This document shows, piece by piece, positions 45,188 to 55,733 of a stretch of DNA of 64,000 nt. Every line of letters begins with the position of its first letter. Position 1 is the stretch's first letter. The stretch lies in NCBI GenBank assembly GCA_036346255.1, contig CM070628.1, forward strand, positions 3,797,840-3,861,839, written 5' to 3'. The notes under the pieces were generated by a model. That model saw only the letters and a program-made list of their open reading frames with translations. It was not told where the DNA came from and ran no database searches. The stretch is from Ampelocalamus luodianensis (lineage: Eukaryota; Streptophyta; Magnoliopsida; Poales; Poaceae). A program made the position numbers and the translations under genes.

Positions 45188-46690
45188 TGTAACAGTCCAA
45201 TTTTTTTGTCAAAAACCTCGAAGTTAAAAATACAGGGTTTTTAAAAACTTTTTGCATGTGATCAGTTGTTGTCTTATTTGCATGTTTTTTGGAGTTTATT
45301 TTAACTGCATTCATTCTCTCGAACATGTTGTGAAAGCAAACAGCCGATTACAAGAAAACTAAAGATGTTGCCTTTTAAAAATTAGGAAGCTAAAACCCTT
45401 AAGCCAAAACCTAAAGTCCAAATTTGATATGTGAATACCTGAGAAACATTGGAAAATTGTTAAACAGAAATTGGAAATGGGCCAAACCCAAAATATGGGT
45501 CATGGCCCATACCTTCCCCCTTATGTATTCCTGGCCCAACCTTCGACCTTGGCCCACCCTTTTCCCCTGAATGCGCCCGGCCTAGCCTCGCACCCCCTCC
45601 TTCTCTTTCTTCTCTATGCACCACACACCCCCCTCCATACATTCCTCATCCTCCTCCCCACAACACGCTGCGCCAACCGCCCCCTCACAGTGATTAGGAC
45701 TGAGTTAATTGAAGCTCTAGTAGATTGACATGTGGGACCGATTGAGAATAAGTGAAAGAAATTAGAAAATAAATCAAGTACTGAGTCAATGACACGCGGG
45801 CCCCACCACTCTAAGTGCATAGTATAAACCAGTCCATGGACCAACATAGTGGCGCATAGACTATGGTCCATGCAAAGTTGCCATGGACGGGGTCCATGAT
45901 AGCTGGCCCCATTTGTCAGTGAATGGATTTTCTTTAAAGAAAATAAATGAAACAAAAATGAAAAATATCAGGGCCCACCTATCATCAATTTGTGCAATTT
46001 CCAATTAGAAAATAAAAAGAAAATAAAAAGAAAATGCAATGGCCCCGCTTGTCAGAGAGAGCACTCTCTCTCCTCTTTCTTTTTCCATGTTTAATTTAGG
46101 GTTTGGACTTCGGAAAGTCCGTTCTCACTCATTTTAACTCGAAATTGAATGATTTTTTTATTTCTAAATTTATCTAAATTCAAACCTTACCCAACCAAAC
46201 TGAAAACACCCATTTTGGAGTTCATTTGATTTTTTTAATACAATTTGAATCTTTTTATGCTTATTCGGACTTTTATTATTTTCACATATATAGACGCTGA
46301 AGCTCCCGAAGAATATCAAGTCGAGCAAGACCAAGAACAAGGCGAGCCAACACTTAGATCTTGTTGCACCTACTTTTGAAATGCAATTATATTGTTTTAA
46401 ATTATAAAACTATATTGTTATGATTTACACAAATATGTTGATTTAGCTCATAATTATTACCTTAATGATAATTGCGTATAAACTTTTAATTCTTGAACTT
46501 GGACACTATCCTTGTCACCTTAGAACTAATGGTATACATACTAGCTACTAAGTCCGTAACTAAGTGTCATGCTTAGCCTTACTTAGGTACATTGGTATGC
46601 GGACAATAATTTACCGACATCATTTAAAACTTGAAAATGGATTTGGACAGTCGAGGTTAGAGCCTGTCTGGTATATTGACTAGAAAAGTA
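45188..46690 (+). repeat. Truncated Gypsy LTR, 5' part
   Basis: Starts TGTAACAGTCC, and runs through the same ordered blocks as the LTRs at 1-1996 and 53437-63176 ('gtcagagagag' at about 46052 versus 61100; 'ttggagttcattt' at about 46213 versus 61265; the 'tgcaattatattgttttaaatta' block near 46380). It stops being alignable near 46690, about half way. The missing 3' half is not found nearby, so the LTR was truncated. Confidence 0.75.
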
Positions 46691-47750
46691 TTTCAAAAAA
46701 AAAACCAAAAACAGATTTTGACTTGGAGGGCACGGACACGGGATGCTTTCCATTTTCGAGCCCCTTTGCGAGGAAATGCTGTGGAGGTTGCGCTCGCGCG
46801 GTCGCGTCAGATTTGCTACGTTCGATCGTGTGCTTTACGCGGAACAGTGACAAGGTTATGCGCAAAGGTTAAGTCTAGAGTGGGCGCGTCGTCGCGGCCA
46901 GATTTGCGCGTCGTCGCGTGCCGGCTCGGCCGGCCACCCCCGTCGTGTGCTTTGGCCCACCTCGCCTCCGGCCAGGCCGTGCACGGCCCAAGCCCATCGT
47001 CGGGTCGTGGCGTGCGCACCAAGCCCGGCCCTAAGTTACTATAGAGTGACGCGTGGGGAAGGAGAGGAGGTGGTTGGAGGAGTGGAGGGAGGCGCCAACG
47101 GCACGGGGGAGGAGGGCGCGTCGGCAACGCACGGGAGGAGGTGGTTGGAGCCGGAGGAGGGAATCGAGAATGTGATTAGAGATTGGGAATTTGGGAGCCG
47201 AGGCTCGGGAAGGTTGGGGATGGGGTTGGGGAGCTCGTGAGGATGTTGGGCTAGACCGGGGCGAGGCGGGTTATTGGTTGGACTAGACCGGGTGGCGGAG
47301 GAGGTTATTGGTTGGACCAGCCGAGATGGGAGAGTGATTGAGCGGACCGAGAGAGGAGGATTGGGTTAGAAGCGGGAAGGTTGGGCCTATTTCGTGTCGG
47401 GCGGCCCAAACACGCCCAACCGATCGCGTCGCGTCGTGCGCCCAGCGCCGCATTCTCGAGCCCACCGCCGCACTGTCGTGCGTGCGGCCCGCCCACCACG
47501 TGTCGTGCCGTGTCGTCGGCTTAGACCTGTTGTGCCGCCTGTGCTTTGGGCGGCCCAAAAGCACGGCCCAAGTCTGCCTAAAGGTTAAGTCTACTCTATT
47601 TTTCTTGGAGAAAACAGCTCGATCATGTACTTCTTGTTTATCTACAGCTAAAGTAAAACAACGACTTGCTAAATTGCGTAGTGTCGCAGGAGAAGTCCTT
47701 GTATCGGAGATGATGTCACGCACATTGGGCAAGAGTCGAGGCTAGCTTGT
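46691..47750. other. GC-rich unclassified sequence
   Basis: No supported gene. It has overlapping GC-rich ORFs in four frames without recognisable domains. A phrase 'aaaggttaagtct' occurs at about 46863 and 47580, and a 'ggttattggttgga' unit is tandemly repeated at 47268 and 47303. The texture resembles non-coding retrotransposon leader or LTR DNA (inference). Confidence 0.4.
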
Positions 47751-48935
47751 TCTGTTCTCCCTTGCTTTGCTCACAAGTTTGTTACAAGTCAACATTGGGC
47801 AGGGGCTTATCCGACTATCATCTTCGCACGCTGGGTGGGCCTTGGTGCTCCACGCCGGGAGGTCCACCCCCGCCGATGCTGTCGTCGGCCGGCCGACGTG
47901 CCTGGCATGGCCGCAGCAGCCGTGGGCTCAGTGGGCGTCGGTGTTGTGGGAGACTGTCGACCGTCGACGTCGTGGAAAACCATCGCGAGTGGAGACGCGA
48001 TTTGTATTGGCGTGCGCCAGGTGGATCCCCGTCCCTACATCGTGCGGCGACCACGTCCGTGTCGCGCTGTCCTGTGCTCGCCACCGCCCGGCTGCTAGGG
48101 CATGCCCGTTGGAAAGTTCATCTAGAGATCATCTTGCTGCAGCCAAAGAAGTCTCCTCACCCCCGGCCCTAGAACCCCCACCCCTCGGCTCTCCTTGTGC
48201 GCTCGCCGGTTTGCGTGAGGCAGAGAGGAGAAGGTCACCTCTCATGCTGCTATGTCGGGGACGCCCCAAGTGTAGGCCATTGTTCTGAGGAGTAGCAGTT
48301 AGAAGAGCCCGGGTAGGAGGTTGTTACTGTTGGAAGAGCCCGAGTAGGGGGGCTGTTGCTATTGAAGTGTCATCTCGAGGTGCAAGAGGTGTAAGACAAC
48401 TGTCCCAGAGGCCCCGTTAGTAGCAGTTGGTCCAGTCCACCTTGAATGAGTCGTGTGGACTAAGGGGGAGAGGAGTCGGAGTTGTCGTCCTTCGGTTCTG
48501 CATCATCCACTGTTGCCGCCGAGAGGAAGAACCGCATCCTCACCTAATTCATATGAAGCTCCTCGCTGGTGGCCCTGACAGCGTGTGGACCAACTTGTGC
48601 CGCTTCTATTCTTCTCTCTCAAGTTGGTGTTAGGGCGATCCTCTACATTGTCCGGTTTTAACCAGTTTGAAGCTCCAGCGGGTTGGATGGGAGGTGCTAT
48701 CCTTCCCTTAGCTTTGACGTGTGTATGCGACAGAGTTGGTTATTGTCAGGGCGTGGTTAGAGTTTGTTAGTTGGCGTCTCTAGCTCTGGTGCTATTGATA
48801 TGGTGTTGTAAGGCATACCTTAGTTGCAGGTTCCCTCCCGTTGGAGGTATTTGTATCTTTTTATTTTATCTTATTTTCTCCTACTTTCTCAATGCAAAGG
48901 GCGGCTCTCTTTCCTCTTCGTTAAAAAAAAAAGCT
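47751..48935 (+). mobile_element. Possible 5'-truncated LINE 3' end
   Basis: The segment ends with 'gggcggctctctttcctcttcgtt' and then an A10 run (48922-48933). This matches the style of plant LINE 3' ends, which finish with a CTCTTCGTT-type tail before poly(A). No reverse transcriptase ORF remains and I could not find a target duplication. The upstream limit is uncertain. Alternatives are a processed pseudogene or another retro-copied transcript. Confidence 0.4.
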
Positions 48936-49082
48936 TGAACTTTTGTTTGTCATTTTGCTTGTTAATGTTTGTGTGGTTTGGATTCCCGTTTTGGTATGTA
49001 GCAGAGCACACTAGCCACTAGTTCTCCCAGAATAATTAGTGACCAAACTGAACGTTTTTGGAGTTGTGTCAACCATCAAATA

Positions 49083-49382
49083 CTCTCTCTCTCTCTCCAG
49101 TTTTTTTTAAATAAAAAATTGACATTTTTTACATTTCAAAGTCAAATATGTCATGTCACTCTTAACCACTAAATTATGTTATCACTTCATTTGTTTTTTT
49201 TTATCATGCGTTAAAGTTGTAATAGTGTAATACTATGATGATACTTTCTATGACAATTTACTCGTATCATTTTCCTATATCCAAATGCATATATATTCTA
49301 AACAATTTTTTTAATCAAAGCTAATATATATAATTTGATGCGTGCATTCTAGGGCATTCCTCGTTTTTTTGACCCGAGAGAG
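49083..49382. mobile_element. Stowaway-like MITE
   Basis: About 300 bp, AT-rich, with TA on both sides (49081-49082, 49383-49384). The left end is CTCTCTCTCTC followed by a T run; the right end has the complementary TTTTTTTGACCCGAGAGAG. Ends of the CTC..GAG type with TA duplication are typical of Stowaway elements. The inverted repeats are degenerate. Confidence 0.5.
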
Positions 49383-49384
49383 TA

Positions 49385-50015
49385 TCAAAGACCATTGTAG
49401 CGCGAGAATCTTTGCATTGTGATGCATCGTCATCCACGCGTTTCGCCGTGACCTGTCAGTTCGATCTCGCACCACGGCCGGTCAAATATCTTACTTCATG
49501 TATCAGCTTGAACTGAAAATATTCAACAGTACCATGCTGATGATCTGTGGCTGTGCTAACTGTCAAGTGTCAACTGCATGTATAGTCGCCACACACTAAC
49601 GTTTAAAGCAAGTTCAGCTAAAATGACTCAACGCCTCTCAAGCGAGTCAAGTGATCTATTCGACCTGATTGCTAGTGTGTGAAGGCTTGAAAAACTGTGC
49701 ACTGTTTGTCTAAGGTGATAACAGCAGATGAACAGGACATTTTCTTGGAGGAAAATTGACAATATAAAGTTGTTGATACATCGAATACCCAAGGAAACAA
49801 GATTGCACATTTGCACACATCTTTTACAGGGATATGGAGACCAGCTTATATATTGCAAATCTGCAATCCTATTTAACCAAGCGTCCTACTACTTATAATC
49901 ATGCAGCATGATATCAAGAACTGAAAAATAACCTTAACCATTTGTTTGGGAAATCAGTTGAAAAAACTGATCTTTCGACTCTATTTGCCACCCCCACCCC
50001 AAGTTATCCAGAATG
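49385..50015. other. Intergenic, nothing recognised
   Basis: About 630 bp of AT-rich sequence. A 76-codon minus ORF has no recognisable motif. No repeat or RNA feature seen. Confidence 0.5.
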
Positions 50016-51395
50016 TTTTTAAAATAATATTTTTAAAAAAATTATAAAACTAAATAGTCGCCAAAAAAATTATAAAACTATGTCCTTATCGCTACTTGGA
50101 ATCCTGTCACCATTTCAATTGGCAACAGGGACCCTGTCGCCAAAGGAAACAGTGGGAGAGGTTCATGTCGCCATTGAATTGGCGATAAGATAGCTCTGTA
50201 TTTTTTTAATTTATGTGTAGCGAAATTTTTAAATTTTTGTAAGGTTTAGGGTTTAAGGTTGCTATATGCGATGTTGTCCCGATATTTAGGGAAAAGAGAT
50301 GTAATTTGTTGCATAAGATATGTGGACCATTATTTTTAGTGTCCACTTCCACAACACGTCTTTTGGACCTTTATTTTTATGTTGTTCCCTCCTTTTGTAC
50401 AACAAGAATTCAATGCCATAAGAGAACAAGAATTGAAGTCGGCGACTTTACAACGAAGTTGCGAATTGAAATAGACTTTATAATAAAGTTATGAATTACA
50501 CGGCGCGCGAGGTTTGGTTACGTGCATAAGGAACGACCACATGCACTATGCAACAAACTGAAATACATCTACGATACATATACACCTTTTTTTAATGGAA
50601 ATAAAGTCGATTGGAGCAAAGGTTATTAAAATAATAGATATCTTACTACTTTTTTTGTTTAAAAAGTGTCTCCAGCATTGCTTAAATATTTAGCATATGC
50701 AAATGGAAACAAAAAATAACAACCACAATATTTTAATTCATCTCTACGTAACCTATGTAGCAACTCCGGAATTGTTTTTACAATTTAAGATGTGTCATGC
50801 TATTTTTCTAGTTTAAAATTAATTTTCAGCATTAACCTATGTAGCAAATTAATTTTTCTATTGAATTCTATGTTGCTATTTTTGTTTGCTAACCGACAAG
50901 GTTTTGACATAATATAATTACTACATAATTTTACTAAAATTATCTAATCTATTGAATTCTATGTTGCTATTTTTGTTTGCTAACCGACAAGGTTTTGATA
51001 TAATATACAAAGTTATAAAAACATGTACCTGCAAGATGGCTGACCGGATCTGATGCTCCGTCTCTCTCTCTCTCCTCCGCTACAAATTGGCAGGGCTTCG
51101 CTACCTTTCTTCTCCTTCTCTCCTCGTCTCTCTTCTGTTTTTTTTCCTTTTGGAATTAAAATAATATTTAGACTGATTTTTTGGGGTTTACATAGATGGA
51201 TCCCTATCGCCAATTGAACTGACGACAGGTAGTTGGATCGGTGACAGGAAGTAATTAAAGAGGGTCCTTGTCGCCAATCGGAATGGCGACAGGGGCCTGT
51301 CGTCATTCCAAGTGACGACAGTGGCCTAGTTTTGTAATTTTTTGGGTGACTATTTAGTTTGGTAAATTTTTTAAATAATATTATTTTTTTTTAAA
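50016..51395. mobile_element. Inverted-repeat (foldback/non-autonomous) element
   Basis: Arms of about 130 bp or more at 50018-50150 and 51250-51388 are reverse complements: 'aaaactaaatagtcgcc' on the left against 'gtgactatttagttt' on the right. Each arm also carries TCGCCA/TGGCGA motifs around an AATTG core. The interior is AT-rich with no transposase ORF and contains a roughly 90-bp tandem duplication (50856-51003). The structure fits a non-autonomous DNA transposon. The superfamily is not identified because the outer ends and target duplication are unclear. Confidence 0.65.
50856..51003. repeat. Tandem duplication of about 90 bp
   Basis: The phrase 'attgaattctatgttgct' to 'caaggttttgacataatata' occurs twice in a row with only one or two changes. 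Confidence 0.85.
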
Positions 51396-53436
51396 AAAAA
51401 AAATCAAGTTATCCAACCGATGACACAGCACTGAAGATACTTCTATCTATTGAACAAAACTTACTCAAAAAAAATCTATTGAACAAACAGGGAAAAGAAC
51501 TGAAGATACTCGTTTTCATTTCTGATGCTGCTCCATATGTAAGAGTTCATTATTGAAGTTATATCTACAGAATTTTATATGCTATATATTGGTAGAGCCG
51601 CCATGATTTTCAGAAATTAAACTAACACACACACACAAGCAGATATTGTTATGCCAATTCTGTCAATGCCTAGGAAAAACAAAGGTGATCCCAAGGCCAG
51701 AGAAACAGCCTCTAATTTGGACTATCCATTTGCCCTTTTGACGGTGTGTACATTTTTTTCTACAAGAATTACAGAGAAAGTGCAGAGCGAGGCGCCCATT
51801 TATGGAGCGAGCATGTGCCCTTTTCTGCACCACAAGCTGATTCAACGACCGTGACATAGGAAAGAAGGTGCTGCATTTCTCGCCTATTCCCTCTACTGTA
51901 AATGATTTTGACTGTGACTGCCAGATATGATCGTCATGTTATTAACTCGCTCTCATAACTCGAGGCACGACGCATACGCAATGTTTCAGTGTAGAACGAA
52001 AATGACAGGAAATTTTTCTTCTGCCAGGTCCTTTTCTGGTCATGACTAGATTAGATCGATACACAATAATTGGTCAATTGAGTTAAGCTTCGGATTGTTT
52101 TGGTTTGAGCAGGTTTCAGAGTATGTTGAACTAGTTTCAGACATTAAAAGGCCCAATTTCATTTTGGCCAGGCCGATAGCACGATAAGATCAACGTGATC
52201 ATTCTAATCAGTCATCCAGTGATAAATATGATCTACTCCAGCTGGTATATCCACTCGTGCAACAAACCAAGTGATATCATACAGCATTACCCATATAACA
52301 CAGTATTATAGTACTTACACGGTATTGGTAATTTATAATTACGACATTACACTAACTGGTAATACCCACTCGTGCAACCAGCCGTTTTCTAATAAATGAA
52401 TCCATGAAATAGTTCATGAAGCAATTTTAATTCTGAAGAAGGCTCACTAGAGAAAGTAACTTTTTCTGAAGAAGATGCATGGAAACCCCTCAAAATTCTT
52501 TTGGGAGCTAGAGATTTAAACACACATTTCACAGTACCAGAAAATTCTTAAAGTAAACGAGCACAGTCCAGACAGAATTTATGAATTTCACGCAAGATCA
52601 AGATCGAACAGTCACACACATCAAATTTCCGATGTTTGGAACGACCTGATCAGACAGGCAGCTCCGGTTGAAGATTGGCTGGGCTATGAACCGCTGAAGA
52701 CATCACACTTTTCAGTATGCATCGAGGACTTAGTGAAAATACTTTTGTTGCCTAACCATTTGAGAAATGCCTCTGGACTTAGTGTATTGCTCCATTAATT
52801 ATATAGACAATCCTCCCTTTGGCCTATTTGCAAAGATTAGGGACGAAGGCAAACTTCCCTAGTAGGGTCAAAATGTTTGGAACAATTAAGTCACGCATTG
52901 CTTAAAGCCACTCATCTATGCCTCTGGACGTGGAATAGGTGCTCCATTAATTATATAGACAATCCTCCTGCCTATTTCTTCTGGCAGGCAGTGATGCGCG
53001 CGCACGCCGCATGCGCCGCAGGCATATGCCCATGGTCCCGCTTGTACCCGAACGCAACTAGGAGCGCTGAGATCGCCCATCGCGTCCATGTACCGCCTCT
53101 AGGAGCGCCGAGATCGCGTCGCGCCCATCCGCCGCCGCCCTCGCCGCGCCTACAACGCCAAGTGATAGGTGCAGGAAGGGGAAGCCGTGGGTGACCCTGA
53201 CGCAGTGGGCGGCGAGGGTGAGAAAGCAGAAGAGGACTATGACGACGGCGGTCGCGGCGATGCCAAAGAGCTGGTAGGTGATGAAGAACAGGAAAGCGAA
53301 GGCTAGGAACAGGGGGATGGGCACGCGGTTGTCACCGTTGACTTCACCGCATTGCACCGCCGTCGGGCCGGGGCGGGTTGTCCATGAACGCACCGGAGGA
53401 GAGCGCAAGATGGATTATGCAAGGCTGCAATTACAT
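51396..53436. other. Intergenic, AT-rich, with one dispersed direct repeat
   Basis: No supported gene. A block of about 40 bp ('ctccattaattatatagac' plus flanks) occurs at about 52789 and 52940. An AC repeat is at about 51628. On the minus strand 53408-53058 is open for 116 codons, with two hydrophobic stretches (LFLAFAFLFFITYQLFGIAA, then TAVVIVLFCFLTL) suggesting a membrane protein fragment. I recognise no family and give it low weight. Confidence 0.45.
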
Positions 53437-54080
53437 TGTAACAACCCGTTTTTTGGTTTTGTAAAGGATTTTAAAATTTCAATTTGAATTCAAAAGCTCT
53501 ATCAAAATCTCTCAAAGTTTCCAAAATTTCAGTTTGAAAATTTTCCTTGGGTTTGGCCAAAGTCTCCCTACCCGTTTTTCTCTGGCCCAGCCTAGTCCCT
53601 GCAGCCCAGGCGCGTGTAGGAGCTCCCCGAGCCGCGCCATGCGCGCTCTGGAGCGCGGCCTATTCCGAACCCGGTGCCCCCGCATCCGCCTGCCACCACC
53701 GCGCCCGGCGCGTCCGCTGCGCCACGCTGCCTGCCACCGTCACCCTCTGCGTCCTGTCACCTCCGCGCCCCCGTCGTGCTCCCGGCTCCCCTGCTCTCGC
53801 GTCCGCCTGCCAGCTACGCCTCGCCCGGTCCTTCGCTCCACCGACTCCACACCGCCATCAAGCCCCTCAACTGCTCTCTTCTCCCTCTTGCGGCTATAAG
53901 AGTTCCCGGCCTCGCCATTTCCCCTCCCCACCTTGTCTCCCTCTTCCCCGAGCGCAAAGCCGAAGGAAAAGCCCGAGCTTCCCCTGTCGGCCACCGCACC
54001 ACCTCTACCCTTGTCGTTTTCGTCACTCCAGTGAGCTTCCCATCCGGTCGTCCGCGTCAGCTTGTGTTCCAGGACCCAAG

Positions 54081-54519
54081 TGTTGGGATTGATCTCGGCT
54101 AACGGTAATCCGAGTTTCTAGGGAGACCACGTCTCCACTCGCTTTTTGATCGGAGACGCTATCCAACCCTGTTTCGGTTTCGGTCCCGTTCACCAGCGCT
54201 ACAAAAAACTAATGAGGGGGCTCGGCAGGCTTTGAGCTAGTGGTTGTTCTTGGCTAAACCAAAACCCCAACAGACCCGATCTTGTTCCAGCGCCAAGGTG
54301 AGCGAAGACTTGATCCTCGGTGTCACCGTGACCACCGCCGGCCTCCTCCACGACCACCTATACGGCACCTTCATCAACCCCAACTCATCTACTACTCCTA
54401 ATGGCATCTTAATCTTCGGGTAAGCCCTAACGCTTCCGCATCTAAAGTTTATGTAAGTGTTCATGTTTTGAGCTAGGGTTATTGTCCAGATCATGTTTAG
54501 CCTAAGTATTACGCACACA
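54081..54519 (+). repeat. 5' LTR of Copia 3
   Basis: 439 bp with TG...CA ends, directly followed by the tRNA-Met primer site TGGTATCAGAGC at 54522-54533. Confidence 0.93.
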
Positions 54520-54533
54520 TTTGGTATCAGAGC

Positions 54534-55730
54534 ACCCCTAGCTCATCTTGAACCCAAAATTAGTCAAATCCGAACATGTTTTTGTCGAATCTAGTGATTA
54601 AAGTTTTAGATCTAAGGGTTAGAGGCTCGGGTTAGCACTTAGAAGGAGGGGATTTAAGTTTTTATGTCAAATCGGAACTCCTGAAGCCCTCAAACCCAAA
54701 TCAAGACCCCAAATTTAGAAACCCTTTTAGATGCGGCGGAGACTTACGTGTTTTTGGAGTTCGCCGGAGTCTCTCTGGCCTCCGGCACCATCGTTGCTCC
54801 GCTCGACGGCGGTGTGCGCAACCTCGGTTGCACACACGCGCCGGCGAAAGGAGCAACAGCGGCGCCACCTCAAGCCGCCGCTACCACTGATGCTCCCCGG
54901 GCACTCGCGTTGCCGTCGCTCGCGACGCGAGCCTCAAGCTGCGACGCCGCTGCGCGCGCCTCAAGCCACGGCGTCGCCTCAGATCGCCGCTGCGTCGCTC
55001 CGTTTTTTTCGGGAGGACGAAGGGCAAATGGCGTTTAGGGTTAGGGTTTCTTGTTTTTATGTGGCTCGCGTTTTCATCTCGTCCGTCCGATCGGATCCGA
55101 GGGTTGCAGTTTTACGGGCCGGCTGGAGTTGTTGGGCCGAACGATTTTCGGCCGTCCGATTAGATCGGACGACGCTTGAGGATCTCGGGCTGGCCGGGAG
55201 TTTTTGGGCCACGCGCGTGTGAGCCGCGCGCGCGCATGATGGGCAGTGCGCGATTTTGGGCCGCGCGATGGATCTAGGTTGAATTCTTTTTGGGCCGCCT
55301 GAAATAGTGAATTTCTCATTTTCTTTTATTTTCAGTGCATTTTCTTATGATTAAATCCTTTTTGTGCACTATTTTAATTATTGTTATGTTGCCCAAATTA
55401 TGATATATCATGAATAATGTATTATTGCCCAATATTATGCTTAGTCTCTGATTAAAATTGAATCAACGAGATATTTTAATTAGAGAATTTCATGTTTTAT
55501 CATTATGGCATTATGTATATGCATATGATTATATTCTGACCAACGTTGATTATAATCATGTGTGTAGTCATATTAATTGTTTAGTTCTTTTTCATTTTCT
55601 GCCCAACGGTGATATGAATTAGAACTATAGTTTTTGTGTGTTATTAATCAGACCAACGTAGGATTAATTGCATACAACATATTTCTTATGATTGTTTCTG
55701 ATTTATGCCCTGTATTTTGGTATTCAGCAA
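54534..55730 (+). other. Long untranslated leader of Copia 3
   Basis: About 1.2 kb between the primer site and gag. The first half is GC-rich (54720-55290) and gives ORFs of low-complexity Ala/Arg/Pro composition in several frames; the second half is AT-rich. No recognisable domain. Long leaders are found in some Copia families, where they carry packaging and translation signals. Confidence 0.6.
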
Positions 55731-55733
55731 TAA

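Noticed and set aside
53534..54102. Overlapping 120-180 codon ORFs
   Set aside because: They fall in the start of the Gypsy LTR; the composition is Pro/Ser/Arg-rich and the longest frame runs into the Copia 3 LTR.
54731..55222. 163-codon ORF
   Set aside because: Inside the untranslated leader of Copia 3; Ala/Arg/Ser-rich with no homology I recognise.
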